Positions 51,376 to 60,996 of a DNA stretch of 64,000 nt are shown one piece after another. The position numbers and the translations under genes are program-made. Origin of the DNA: CADDYT01 sp035294125 (GTDB taxonomy: Bacteria > Chloroflexota > Ktedonobacteria > Ktedonobacterales > Ktedonobacteraceae). The DNA lies in the NCBI GenBank assembly GCA_035294125.1, contig DATGLM010000057.1:62001-126000 (forward strand), in the 5' to 3' direction. Each line of letters begins with the position of its first letter. Position 1 is the first letter of the stretch. Below the pieces are notes generated by a model. The model made no database searches and was not told the origin of the DNA. It saw nothing but the letters and a program-made list of their open reading frames with translations.

Positions 51376-52080
51376 CTACCTCACAATCGAGACGGCAAAT
51401 CCGTCCATGTAATCATCATCCATCGGCAGCAGGAGCGAGACCAGGCGTGGGTCGCTGCTGATGCGCCGGTTGTATTCAATGACGCCCTGGTTGCCCTCGT
51501 CCTCTGAGGACTGGAGACCGAGACCCTTACCACCGCGAATGCAGTTGTCCGCGACGATGATGCTGCCGGGACGGGTCAGGCGCAAGGCGGCTTCGAGGTA
51601 CTGTGGATAGGGGGGCTTATCGGCGTCGATAAAGACGAGATCGAAGGGCGCTTCGTTCTCAAGCTGTGGCAGCAGATCAAGCGCCTTGCCCACACGCACC
51701 TCGGTGTGATCCGCCAGGCCCGCGTGTGCGAAGGAATTGCGTACTACCTTGGCGTGAACCGGACTGACTTCCAGCGTGATCAGACGACCACCCTCTGGCA
51801 GCGAGCGCGCCAGCCAGATGCCGCTATAACCAGCCAGCGAGCCGATCTCCAGAATCTTGCGCGCATTGCAGGCAACCGCGAGCAATTGTAGGAAGCGGCC
51901 CTGGTTGGGTGAAATCTGGATCTGGGGCAGTCCTGCCGCTTTTCCTGCTTCTAGCGCGTAGCGCAACCCCTCATCTTCGGGGGCAAAGCGCTCGTTAATC
52001 GTAGTCACAATAGCGTTGCGAATCTTCTCTTGTTGTTCTAGTTGTTCCAATCGCGTCGTGTCGTTGCTGTGTTCGCTCAT
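51376..52080 (-). CDS. SAM-dependent O-methyltransferase (CCoAOMT-like)
   Basis: 234 residues. SAM-binding motif I EIGSLAGYSGIWLARSLP, acidic strand LITLEVSP, and the metal/catalytic region FDLVFIDADKPPYPQYLE with VADNCIRGG. The family methylates catechol-like hydroxyls with a divalent metal. Its ATG follows the stop of the upstream regulator gene with no gap (TGA-ATG), so it is translationally coupled. The substrate is unknown; co-expression with a regulator and a PHP phosphoesterase suggests small-molecule modification. Confidence 0.92.
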   Translation of the reverse strand: MSEHSNDTTRLEQLEQQEKIRNAIVTTINERFAPEDEGLRYALEAGKAAGLPQIQISPNQGRFLQLLAVACNARKILEIGSLAGYSGIWLARSLPEGGRLITLEVSPVHAKVVRNSFAHAGLADHTEVRVGKALDLLPQLENEAPFDLVFIDADKPPYPQYLEAALRLTRPGSIIVADNCIRGGKGLGLQSSEDEGNQGVIEYNRRISSDPRLVSLLLPMDDDYMDGFAVSIVR

Positions 52081-55000
52081 TCAAAATTCCTTTGCCAGTA
52101 AAGCTAGCTCTCTCTGTTCGTATCCGGCGAGCTGAACTGTAACCCACTCCAGGTCGATGGCAGCGTGACAGGCGGTGAATATGTCACGCGCCTGCCGCAA
52201 ACAGGCCATTCCTCGCCGATAATCATTCTCTCCCGCCTGCTCGCGCTGCAAGAGTGAGAGGCCGTAGCTGTGCAGAGTGCTGGCATACTCCAGGCGCATT
52301 TCATTTTCCTGAAAAATATGCAGCGACTGCTCGAAGACGGCGTTAGCCTGCTCATCACGTCCCTGTATTGCCATTATACGCCCAAGAAGGCGATGAGAGC
52401 GAGCAAGGATGCGGGTAATTTCATGCTCTTCTGACTCTTGCAAACTCTGTAATGCCTGCGCCTGCGCGGTTTCTAGCTGGCCAAGCAGGAAACTGCTTGT
52501 TGCCAGCAGGAATCTACCTTCGGTGATGGCTTCGGCTTCCAGCCCCTCGATGGCAAGCGCCCTGTGCAGGGTGGCACGTGCTCGTAAGAGCAGGCGCTGG
52601 CATTGGGCTATGGGGTATGAAGTGGGCGTGGAAGGTGCCTTCTGTACGGAAGATGGTCCTTCCGACCGGTCATCTGACGAGAACGGGAGATATTGCATGC
52701 CTATGGCCACAGCCTGGTTGATGCGTAAATCAGCCATCGCGACCAGCGCGGAGCCGATACAGCGCTGATTTTGCATAGCCCGACCGAGGGCAAGCGCCCG
52801 CCTTAGATTCACAGCAGCTTCATGAAATTTGCCCTGTGCCTGTCGAACCGCCCCCAGCGCCACATTACACCAGCTTGAGTGCTCGCGATCATTGATCTGT
52901 TCTGAAATTGCCAGGCTGCGGATAAACCATTCTTCAGCCTCCTGTAGATCACCGCAGCGACTCGCCATCTCACCCAGATTGCCTGTGACGAAGGCCATGT
53001 TGGGAAGGTCTCCCATGCGTTCAGCCAGTTCGAGCGAGCGATGCATATAGAGACGAGCCTGCCTGTGTTCGGCCTTCATGGCATAAACCGCGCCCAGATT
53101 GCCGCAGACTTTCGCCATAGCGATCACCAGGTCGTGCCGCTCAAAAATATCTAGCGCAGTATAGAGGTGTTTGAGCGCCTCCGGAACCTGCCCGACGCTG
53201 GCCGCGACGACGCCCAGCAACTCGTGGGCCTGTCCTAACACCAGGGGGTCGCCGGAAATGGCCTGTTCTGTGCGTGTCTGAAAATCGGTCGTGATGTGTC
53301 GCGGCATGTTCTGGGAGTCCTGTATAGCTCGCTCAAGTATTCCCAATCCTTCGTAGACATAGCGGCGCGCCTGTTCGTAACTGCCTTGCAAACAGCAGAC
53401 CGCTCCATGCTGGATGAGCAGGCAGGCCCAGGCCGGGCCACCTATTATCCCGGCGCTGGATAGTACCCTTCTGCCCTGCTCAAAGCATTTGTATGCAAGC
53501 ATGTAGTCGCCGGTAGCCGACCAGGTATGCCCGATCTCGCGCCAGATCAGCGCCTGAATCTGTATCTCCTGCGGGCTGTGATCAATGTCATGGCGTAGTT
53601 CCAGTATGTGCTCGTAGCGTTGCCGCGCCTCAACGTAGTCACCCAGGACCATGCAGCATTCGCACACCCGCTCCTCTAGACGAGCCAGTTGCAAGGAAGC
53701 ATCAGGACTTTTCAACTCGCGAGAGAGAATCTGGATAGCCTGAACATAGTATTGCTTTGCTTCGGAGTATGCCGCGAGGCTGTAGGCCTGGTTGGCGGAA
53801 AGGACGGAGTAGTGGGCAAGGCGCGCAGGGTCACTGCCTGCTCTGCTCAGATGGTACATAATCGCAGCCGCGCCTTCGTGTCCTTTCTCCGCGTAGAGTT
53901 GTTCCAGCATGCTCGCCGCCCTGCGGTGCAGTTGGGCGCGGCGCGCTGCTGAGAGGTGCTCATAGAGATGACTGACGATCAAGGGATGCCAGAAATGATA
54001 GGCGATGCCATCTCCGCTTCCCTCTTCGGAAAGCAATCCGGCGCGCAGGGCTTCCTCCAGGAGATCAAGCAATGTGTCCTCGTCGTAGTCGTTCGTCATC
54101 GCCAGCAGGTGTCGAAGCTCAAATGACCCTCCCAGAACGGCTGCTTTGCTCAACAGACCCCGGCACTGGCTACTCAAGCCTGCCAGGCGGCGCTCAAGTA
54201 CGGCGGCAATCGCTTCAGGGATCCGATCTCTCTCGACAGCTTCTACAGCGGATGCTGGAGGTAAATCACTCTCGTCACTACTGTCTGTTGCATCGGCTGT
54301 CCCTCCGGAATAGGAGCTGTCGGGGAAAGAACAACGGGCCAGTTCTTCCGCGAAGAAGGGATTTCCGCCTGCCTGCGTCTGGATACGGCGCACAACCTCT
54401 TCCGGCAAATAGGAGACGAGCGAGCCGATCTGTGTCGAGGTCAGAGGCTGTACCGCCAACGTCAAAATAGTCTCTTCTCGCCTGAGGTCGTTGATGAGTG
54501 TGCGCAGTTTAGTACTTGAAGGCTGCTCTGTATCCCGATAGGTACCTACCAGCAAGATACGCAGGCCTTGCAGGTGGCGCGCAAGGTATGCCAGCAGGTC
54601 AATGCTGCTCTCGTCAGTCCAGTGCAGGTCGTCGATTACCAGCAGCAGGGGAGCTTCCTGACTGAAGGCGCTCAGCAAACCCAGTGTGATTTCCCAGAGG
54701 TGCAGTCGCTCCTGCTCAGGAGGCACCTTGCTTTGAGGGTGATGAGCTGGTGGTCCATTGTCGGCCAGCGTCGCCAGTCTGGGCAGCAGGGTAGCGAGCC
54801 TGTCAAACCGGAAAGGCGTTGTTTCCTCAAAGCCGGAGACGTAGTGTTTCAAGATGGCAAGGAGCTGTTCAGGAGAGAGATCATGGACCAGTGTGTGCAG
54901 CAGTTCTGTCCACGCTCTGTAGGGAAGCGTGCTCTCCTGTTCGTAAGACCTGCTCCAGACAACGGCCCAGCCGTGCTCATTGCCCTCAAGACTCAATTCT

Positions 55001-56436
55001 TCTGCCAGTCGCGTTTTGCCGATACCCGGCTCTCCTGTCAGGAGTAAGAAGTGGGGGGTGACGGTCCTGCTATGATTGCTTGTGCGTGAGGTACTGGCAG
55101 CGCCTTCTATTGAGAGCATTAACTCTCGCATTGTAGCCAGTTCCCGGCTGCGCCCGACCAGGGGACTCTGGTTATGGCGGCTTGATTGGAAAACCGGACG
55201 GGGAAAAACCTTTGGCTGGGCCTCAACCGGTGCTCGCTGTTCTACAGAGCCGCGCTCGACAGCACCTGCCCCCTTTGCATTACCTGTAGGGGAGTGATCG
55301 ATCACACTTGCCTGCAAAAGCGTGTTGAGTTTCCCCATCTTCATTGACTCGTACAGTTCGCGTGTCTCCGCCAGTGGCTCCATGTCATAATCGCGTTGGA
55401 GGGCTGTCACGAGCCGTTGGTAGGCGTGTAAGGCTTCGGTACGGCGGTCTAGCCTGACAAGCAGTAGCATGAGCTGGCGGACGGCTGTTTCGTTTACTGG
55501 ATCACTGGCAAGCAGACGATCGAGTGGTTCAATGGCGCTCGCGAATGCGCCTCGCTGCGTGCGAAGCTGCGACAGGCGAAAGAGGAGGCTGCTATAAGCG
55601 CGGCGCAAGGTTTCACGGCGGGAAGACGACCATTCTGAATAGAGTTCTTCCAGCAGGTAATCGCCGTTGTAGAGCCTCTCCGCCTCCTCAAGCAGTCGCT
55701 CTCCTTGCTTTTTGCAGGAGGGTGCGCTGGCAGTCTCATTATTCAGCAGCGCAAAGGCCTCACCAAGCAACATTTCAAAAGCTTCGGCGTCGACCCAGAT
55801 GAGAGAGGCATCTGCCAGTACCAGAACGTTCTGTTCCAGTCGCAGCATACCCGATGTGGCGGGGCGTCTCAGCTCCGGCTCAAGCAGGCGGCGCAGTTCA
55901 TGAACTGCCCCGTTCAAGCGGTTAGTTGCCGTAATAGCGTCCAGGTTGGGCCAGAGTGCTTCCATAATCTGTTCGCGTCCCAGGCGGCGTTTCGCGCTGC
56001 TGAGAAGGCAGCCGAGCAGAGCGCGTGCGCGCCTGCGCCACAACTGATTATCGGTTTGTTGCCATTCATCGCCGACCTTCCGCTCAATGTGAAACTGACC
56101 CAACAGGTAGACGCGCAATATCTGTGTATCCTGTGTATATGGGAGGTGGGACGCTATCTCGACCTGCCCCGTAGCCTTTCCCTGATTGCTATCTGGTCGA
56201 GCGCCGCTATTTTCACGGGTAAGACTGGCAGCGACTTCCAGGATTTGCGCCTGATTTCCCTCTTTGATAGTATCGGGAAGCCCTACCCCAATATATTTAC
56301 TGACAGTGCGCCCATTTTCGCTCCAATAGGCGTACCAGTATGGCCCGTGGCCGTTTCCTTCCTGGCATTTTCGACAACGCTGCTTACCACAGCGTGTATA
56401 CTGCTGACGATAGGTAACTTTATTTGCCCTACTCAA
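52081..56436 (-). CDS. Giant transcriptional regulator: DUF6788-like zinc motif, wHTH, BTAD, AAA ATPase and TPRs
   Basis: 1451 residues, TTG start with AAAAGGGAG upstream. Layout: a small Cys-rich domain (C16, C21, C24; CGKQRCRKC, then HGPYWYAYWSENGRTVSKYIG) resembling DUF6788; a PhoB/SARP-type winged HTH (about 105-210, RALLGCLLSSAKRRLGREQIMEALWP starts after residue 135); BTAD (about 215-365); an AAA_16 ATPase with Walker A GEPGIGKT (468-475) and Walker B LLLVIDDLHWTDE; and a long C-terminal TPR array (about 900-1440). SARP/MalT-like activators of this kind switch on neighbouring genes, here probably the O-methyltransferase and PHP genes. The Cys-rich head is unusual for the class. The signal is unknown. 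Confidence 0.9.
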   Translation of the reverse strand: MSRANKVTYRQQYTRCGKQRCRKCQEGNGHGPYWYAYWSENGRTVSKYIGVGLPDTIKEGNQAQILEVAASLTRENSGARPDSNQGKATGQVEIASHLPYTQDTQILRVYLLGQFHIERKVGDEWQQTDNQLWRRRARALLGCLLSSAKRRLGREQIMEALWPNLDAITATNRLNGAVHELRRLLEPELRRPATSGMLRLEQNVLVLADASLIWVDAEAFEMLLGEAFALLNNETASAPSCKKQGERLLEEAERLYNGDYLLEELYSEWSSSRRETLRRAYSSLLFRLSQLRTQRGAFASAIEPLDRLLASDPVNETAVRQLMLLLVRLDRRTEALHAYQRLVTALQRDYDMEPLAETRELYESMKMGKLNTLLQASVIDHSPTGNAKGAGAVERGSVEQRAPVEAQPKVFPRPVFQSSRHNQSPLVGRSRELATMRELMLSIEGAASTSRTSNHSRTVTPHFLLLTGEPGIGKTRLAEELSLEGNEHGWAVVWSRSYEQESTLPYRAWTELLHTLVHDLSPEQLLAILKHYVSGFEETTPFRFDRLATLLPRLATLADNGPPAHHPQSKVPPEQERLHLWEITLGLLSAFSQEAPLLLVIDDLHWTDESSIDLLAYLARHLQGLRILLVGTYRDTEQPSSTKLRTLINDLRREETILTLAVQPLTSTQIGSLVSYLPEEVVRRIQTQAGGNPFFAEELARCSFPDSSYSGGTADATDSSDESDLPPASAVEAVERDRIPEAIAAVLERRLAGLSSQCRGLLSKAAVLGGSFELRHLLAMTNDYDEDTLLDLLEEALRAGLLSEEGSGDGIAYHFWHPLIVSHLYEHLSAARRAQLHRRAASMLEQLYAEKGHEGAAAIMYHLSRAGSDPARLAHYSVLSANQAYSLAAYSEAKQYYVQAIQILSRELKSPDASLQLARLEERVCECCMVLGDYVEARQRYEHILELRHDIDHSPQEIQIQALIWREIGHTWSATGDYMLAYKCFEQGRRVLSSAGIIGGPAWACLLIQHGAVCCLQGSYEQARRYVYEGLGILERAIQDSQNMPRHITTDFQTRTEQAISGDPLVLGQAHELLGVVAASVGQVPEALKHLYTALDIFERHDLVIAMAKVCGNLGAVYAMKAEHRQARLYMHRSLELAERMGDLPNMAFVTGNLGEMASRCGDLQEAEEWFIRSLAISEQINDREHSSWCNVALGAVRQAQGKFHEAAVNLRRALALGRAMQNQRCIGSALVAMADLRINQAVAIGMQYLPFSSDDRSEGPSSVQKAPSTPTSYPIAQCQRLLLRARATLHRALAIEGLEAEAITEGRFLLATSSFLLGQLETAQAQALQSLQESEEHEITRILARSHRLLGRIMAIQGRDEQANAVFEQSLHIFQENEMRLEYASTLHSYGLSLLQREQAGENDYRRGMACLRQARDIFTACHAAIDLEWVTVQLAGYEQRELALLAKEF

Positions 56437-56672
56437 CGCCTGCTCCCTTTTAAGCTAAGAGCGCTCATGCCGGAGAAGAAAGTTAAAACAACCACACAGG
56501 TCAAGTTGTTCCCCACAACTTTCTTGTCGACAAAGTCTTAGATAAGACAAACATATTATATACTAGATGAGATGCATCCTACAATTCTCTTGTCTCATTT
56601 TCCTGTAAAGTACAGGTAAGGCAGTATTTTTTACCTATCTAAGAGCAAAGAGGGCAAAAGATGAGGGAGATT

Positions 56673-57494
56673 TCAGGCTTGTTGCGGATAGGAGCAGACG
56701 CGCTGCGCGCTGAGCCGCACGGCGGGGTCCGGGTCTGCGCGCAGGCATTGGAGGGTTTCGTGGGCCTGGGGAGCGCTTATACGGGCCAGGACATTGGTAA
56801 TGATGCGCCGGTACTCGGGGTCGCTATGCCGCGCCCATTGTAAGGCCACTGGCAGCAATACATCGGTAATTTCTCTGTCATTTAATGCTGGCAGTTCCGC
56901 GAAAATGGTCATGAGAATCTCTTGCGTCTTTCCATCAACCTTTGTCAGCAAGGAGGCAAGCGGGTAGAAGATTTCGCTGGCGGGAAATTCTTCCCATGTA
57001 TATGCCGGGTATGGGTGACGAAAAGGCCAGAAGCACTCGAAGAGCAATTTGAGGTAGGTGCGCTGTTCCTTCACTGCTGCTGTTGCTGCGGAAGTTGCGG
57101 GTACGCGAACTGCGGCAGTAACGAGCGTTACGAAAATATCTGCGGGACGTGCAGCAAATCCCGCCTGTACCTGCAAGCGCAGCCAGCGCGCGGCCTCGAT
57201 ACGCACAGAGCGTTGTGGTGAGCAGAGGACGTGGTTTGTGAGCGCGTCGACCAGGTTCCGGCGCAGCAATATGTGCTCCTGCTTCGGCATGTTCCAGAGT
57301 TGTTCCTGTACGTGGTTCACACGCCTGTTCAACTGTTCCGGCGTCGTCACTTCCTCGATCTGTACGATCAATTCAGAAAGCGGCACTTTCTCTAAGCGTG
57401 TTAAAATTTGGGCTACGCTGCGCCGCATATGCTGTAGCAATGCCATCATGCGTGTCGAATAACCAGACAGGGAAGTGTTCATATACTGATTCAT
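56673..57494 (-). CDS. HEAT-repeat-like protein of unknown function
   Basis: 273 residues, almost all helical. The C-terminal half has helical pairs like VLLPVALQWARHSDPEYRRIITNVLARISAP and HETLQCLRADPDPAVRLSAQRV, which resemble HEAT or armadillo repeats; the N-terminal half (LQHMRRSVAQILTRLEKVPL...) is not recognised. No catalytic motif. I chose the ATG at 57494, which has GGGAG at a proper distance; an ATG three codons earlier is too close to it. It may scaffold a complex. The giant regulator gene lies downstream on the same strand after 236 bases, which look like a separate promoter region. Confidence 0.7.
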   Translation of the reverse strand: MNQYMNTSLSGYSTRMMALLQHMRRSVAQILTRLEKVPLSELIVQIEEVTTPEQLNRRVNHVQEQLWNMPKQEHILLRRNLVDALTNHVLCSPQRSVRIEAARWLRLQVQAGFAARPADIFVTLVTAAVRVPATSAATAAVKEQRTYLKLLFECFWPFRHPYPAYTWEEFPASEIFYPLASLLTKVDGKTQEILMTIFAELPALNDREITDVLLPVALQWARHSDPEYRRIITNVLARISAPQAHETLQCLRADPDPAVRLSAQRVCSYPQQA

Positions 57495-57666
57495 ACCGGT
57501 CATGCTCCCACAAAATGTTTATCCAGAATGTATTATAATGATGCGCGCAAATGGTTTCGTAACAGTCGTTACCGATATTATACTGAACAGTTGTTACATT
57601 GTCAACCTTAAAAGAGAGTCCAGTTGGAAATATAGATAGTGAGTACATCCCCACCGGAGAAAATAC

Positions 57667-57918
57667 TCAGATTTTCCTACCCTTGAGCGGGATAAAATCG
57701 TTGGTAAAGCTCTCCAGTGAGCTGTCGGCTCGCTGCACAACCTCGAAGTATTGTTTGATTCGGTCGTTGCTCTCTAATATAAACCGCGCCAGTTGCTCTT
57801 TTTGCTCAACCGGCATCTTCGAGCGCGCCGTCCGGTCATCAAAATCGTGCGTCTTGCGGAAGAACTCGCGGTATGCTATCACCTTGCTCTTCTGAGCATC
57901 ATTGCTCTGCTGTATCAT
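57667..57918 (-). CDS. Small hypothetical protein
   Basis: 83 residues, charged and helical, beginning MIQQSNDAQKSKVIAYREFF. No family recognised. The longer frame to 58101 would overlap the start of recD2 on the other strand, so I chose the ATG at 57918, preceded by GAAGGA. It is divergent from recD2 with 139 bases between them, which should hold both promoters. Confidence 0.5.
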   Translation of the reverse strand: MIQQSNDAQKSKVIAYREFFRKTHDFDDRTARSKMPVEQKEQLARFILESNDRIKQYFEVVQRADSSLESFTNDFIPLKGRKI

Positions 57919-58057
57919 TATAAATATCTGTCCTTCTTTCTTAGAACGGATTTTCCGAGCCACTGTCTTAAAGTCTCGACGATTAGAATACAGTGTGTTA
58001 AGATACAGATACCAGCGCCATTGCCGGAAGATCAAGCCTGTTCTGGAATGATTACGT

Positions 58058-60421
58058 ATGCCCGTCCTTGAAGGTTCTATCGAGAATATTGTATTTCGCA
58101 ACGAGGATAACCACTATACCGTCGCACGCTTCCGCCCGAATGACGGCGGGCGGCTTTTTCGTGATGATGTAATCACTATTGTGGGGATGCTGCCCCGTGT
58201 CAACATCGGGGAAGTGCTCTCAGTTGAGGGTGAGTGGGAGAACGATCCGCGCTACGGCCTCCAGTTGCACATCACCAACCATACCGTGCGGCCTCCGACC
58301 TCGAAGGAGGGCATTGTCCGCTATCTCAGTTCGGGACTGATTAAGGGTATCGGGCCGAAAAAGGCGGAGCGTATTGTCGAGCACTTCGGGGAGCAGACAC
58401 TGGCCATCATCGAGCAGCAGCCTGAACGCCTGCGCGAGGTCAAGGGGCTGAGCCAGAAAGATTGCGACCGCATCATCAACGCCTGGCAAGAGCAGGGTGA
58501 GATCAAGGAACTGCACCTTTTCTTACAGGATTGCGACATTTCCATCAATCAGGCCACGCGCATTTATAAACAGTACGGCAAAGACGCTATCAAGGTATTG
58601 CGCGAGAATCCCTATCAACTGGCTCGTGAAGTGACCGGTATTGGCTTCAGCATGGCCGATGAGATTGCCAGGAAGGTTGCTGATAAGCTCAAGCTGGATT
58701 TTCAGCCGGACAGCGCGCAGCGTCTCGCCATTGGCCTCAAATACGTGCTGGAAGACGCGGCAGAGAAGGATGGACACTGTTTCCTGCCGGAGAATGAACT
58801 GCTTGCCCGTGCCTCTCGTGCGCTGAAAGTTCCTGTCGAAGCGCTAACAGCAGGCATGGACCTCCTGCGCGGCGAGCGCGACATGTTTATTGAGCCTCCG
58901 CCAGCCATGGAGAAATCTGAAGCGGATACACAGGCCAATGCACCTGCTGCCCTCGTCCCCGCTAGCGAGGTTGAGGTTGATACTGAGGGTCTGGAACAGC
59001 CTGAAGCGCAGCCACGAGTCTATTTTGGCACATTCTGGCATGCCGAGAACGGCTCTGCCCGTCTCCTGCGCATCCTGTTGCACTCACCGAGCAGCCTGCC
59101 GCGCACTTCGCAGCAGCAGTGGGATCGCATCTTCACCTATCTGAAGCAGAATCGAAAGATGCAGTTGACGGATAAGCAGCGTGAGGCCGTGCAGATGGCG
59201 TACAACAAGAAGGTGAGCATTCTCACGGGCGGTCCCGGTACGGGCAAGACGACTTCGCTGCGGGCGCTGCTGCTCTTGCTGCGCAAGCGTAACATCGATT
59301 TCGCCCTCGCCGCGCCAACAGGCCGTGCTGCCAGGCGCTTAGCCGAGGCGACGGGCTGTCCCGCGAAGACGCTGCACCGCCTGCTCGAATATATCCCGCA
59401 CGACAATGGCTGGCTGCGCAACGAAAGCAATCCCTTGCCGTACAAATTCGTGATCGTCGACGAGTTCTCGATGGTCGATATTTTCCTCTTCTACAACCTG
59501 CTAAAGGCGCTGCCGAGGGATGCCCACCTGCTGCTGGTGGGCGATGCCGACCAGCTTCCCTCCGTCGGGCCGGGCAATGTCCTGCGCGATCTGCTGCGCA
59601 GCGAGGCCATTCCTTCGGTGCGTTTGACCGACCTGTTTCGCCAGGCGCAGCAGAGCAAGATCATCGTCAACGCGCACCGCATCAATGGCGGGGAGATGCC
59701 GCTTATCCAGAAGGAGAAGACGGGCGATTTCTTTTTCTTTCCAGAGGAGGAGCCGATTCGCATCCAGCATCTCCTGCTCGATCTGGTGCAGAACCGCATG
59801 CCCAGAACATTCCACCTCAACCCGCTCACCGATATCCAGGTGCTTGCCCCCATGTATCGCGGCCCTGCCGGTGTTACCAGTCTGAACGAGGAACTACAGG
59901 CGCGGCTCAATCCCAGAACGTTCGGGCAACTGGAACTGCACGGGGCAACCTGGCGTGTGGGCGACAAGGTGATGCAGGTGCGCAACAATTACGACAAAGG
60001 CGTCTTCAACGGCGACGTGGGGCGCATCCGCTATATCAATAGCGAGGACGAGATGCTCAAAGTCGAGTTCGTGGAGGAATCAGGCACAACGCTGGTCGAA
60101 TACGATTTTCACGAATTGAGAGACGAACTGGTGCTTGCCTATGCTATTACCATCCACAAGAGCCAGGGCAGTGAGTATCCCGCCGTTGTCATCCCCCTGA
60201 CAACCGAGCACGGGCTGCTCCTGCAGCGCAATTTGCTCTACACCGCCATTACTCGCGCCAAACGTCTCTGCGTCCTCGTTGGCCAGCCCCGCGCCCTGCG
60301 CCTCGCCGTCAGAAACGAGCGCGTGATGCAGCGCAACACGGGCCTTGCCGAGCGCCTGAAACCGCAGAGCAATGGGCGGGCGCTATACGACCTTATGGAG
60401 ATGGAGGGACTTCCGTTTTGA
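58058..60421 (+). CDS. recD2: RecD2-type ATP-dependent 5'-3' DNA helicase
   Basis: 787 residues. An N-terminal OB-like domain (LEGSIENIVFRNEDNHYTVARF), tandem helix-hairpin-helix motifs (GLIKGIGPKKAERIVEHFG; VKGLSQKDCDRII), then superfamily-1B helicase motifs: Walker A TGGPGTGKTTS near residue 390, VDEFSMVD, GDADQLPSVGPGN, and the C-terminal AITIHKSQGSEYPAV. RecD2 acts in DNA repair without RecBC. An insertion at about 290-330 (ADTQANAPAALVPASEVEVD) is low-complexity. Start ATG at 58058 has no strong ribosome site. Confidence 0.95.
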   Translation: MPVLEGSIENIVFRNEDNHYTVARFRPNDGGRLFRDDVITIVGMLPRVNIGEVLSVEGEWENDPRYGLQLHITNHTVRPPTSKEGIVRYLSSGLIKGIGPKKAERIVEHFGEQTLAIIEQQPERLREVKGLSQKDCDRIINAWQEQGEIKELHLFLQDCDISINQATRIYKQYGKDAIKVLRENPYQLAREVTGIGFSMADEIARKVADKLKLDFQPDSAQRLAIGLKYVLEDAAEKDGHCFLPENELLARASRALKVPVEALTAGMDLLRGERDMFIEPPPAMEKSEADTQANAPAALVPASEVEVDTEGLEQPEAQPRVYFGTFWHAENGSARLLRILLHSPSSLPRTSQQQWDRIFTYLKQNRKMQLTDKQREAVQMAYNKKVSILTGGPGTGKTTSLRALLLLLRKRNIDFALAAPTGRAARRLAEATGCPAKTLHRLLEYIPHDNGWLRNESNPLPYKFVIVDEFSMVDIFLFYNLLKALPRDAHLLLVGDADQLPSVGPGNVLRDLLRSEAIPSVRLTDLFRQAQQSKIIVNAHRINGGEMPLIQKEKTGDFFFFPEEEPIRIQHLLLDLVQNRMPRTFHLNPLTDIQVLAPMYRGPAGVTSLNEELQARLNPRTFGQLELHGATWRVGDKVMQVRNNYDKGVFNGDVGRIRYINSEDEMLKVEFVEESGTTLVEYDFHELRDELVLAYAITIHKSQGSEYPAVVIPLTTEHGLLLQRNLLYTAITRAKRLCVLVGQPRALRLAVRNERVMQRNTGLAERLKPQSNGRALYDLMEMEGLPF

Positions 60422-60476
60422 GAAGACAACCAGAAATCTGTTACGATGTAAACAAAACAAGAAAGGAGTTCCTTTT

Positions 60477-60602
60477 ATAAACGAACGAGAGCCAGTTTCC
60501 CGAAAACTGGAGATCACAGTAACGCCGACAGCAGTCGTTATTTTTGTTGCCATAGCTGCTTATAGTATCTGGGTAGGCTTACAACTGGGCTTTACCCCTT
60601 AG
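60477..60602 (+). CDS. 41-residue single-helix membrane peptide with apparent AUA start
   Basis: GAAAGGAG (60461-60468) is a strong ribosome site, and eight bases later stands ATA AAC GAA, not ATG. The frame then encodes NEREPVSRKLEITVTPTA, a hydrophobic helix VVIFVAIAAYSIWVGL, and QLGFTP-stop. The spacing and peptide make a real small gene plausible. Either AUA is used as a rare start, or a former ATG has mutated and the gene is dying. An ATG further upstream in the frame lies inside recD2 and is unlikely. No family recognised. Confidence 0.45.
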   Translation: MNEREPVSRKLEITVTPTAVVIFVAIAAYSIWVGLQLGFTP

Positions 60603-60681
60603 TTTCCGGTCACTTGTTGAGTCGTTTCCCTGCTATGGAAAGCTGTTACAATACCAACTAAACACGGATAGAGGTATGACC

Positions 60682-60996
60682 ATGACCACCAATGAAATCT
60701 CCGGCGGTGTTGTCCACGAATTGCCAGAGGATTTACGGAAAACCCTCGCTTCTGACGTAGAGGCGCTCGCGGCATGGGAGGATCTGACGCCTCTTGCGCG
60801 CAATGAATGGATCTGCTGGGCGATCTCCGTGAAAAAACCAGAAACCAGAAGGCAGCACATTGAAAGGGTGCGCACCGAACTCAAAGAGGGCATGCGCCGA
60901 CCTTGCTGTTGGTATGGCTGTATTCACCGCACGGATAAGGCAGTCAGCCCTTCGGTACAGTGGGTGCTCGATAAACAATCTAAAAGGTCATCATAA
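60682..60996 (+). CDS. YdeI/OmpD-associated (OmdA-like) small protein
   Basis: 104 residues. The pattern LPEDLRKTLASDVEALAAWE, LTPLARNEWICWAISVKKPETRRQHIERV, RPCC matches the OmdA/YdeI C-terminal family, which often occurs alone or fused to DUF1801. Members are linked to bacteriocin or stress protection, but the biochemical role is not known. Two ATGs (60676 and 60682) follow AGAGGT; the second has better spacing. The Cys-rich end (RPCCWYGCIH) could bind a metal. Its 3' end touches the convergent pseudogene. Confidence 0.8.
   Translation: MTTNEISGGVVHELPEDLRKTLASDVEALAAWEDLTPLARNEWICWAISVKKPETRRQHIERVRTELKEGMRRPCCWYGCIHRTDKAVSPSVQWVLDKQSKRSS

Noticed and set aside
60372..60602. A 76-codon gene starting inside recD2
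   Set aside because: The start has no ribosome site and overlaps recD2; the strong GAAAGGAG before 60477 points to the shorter peptide.
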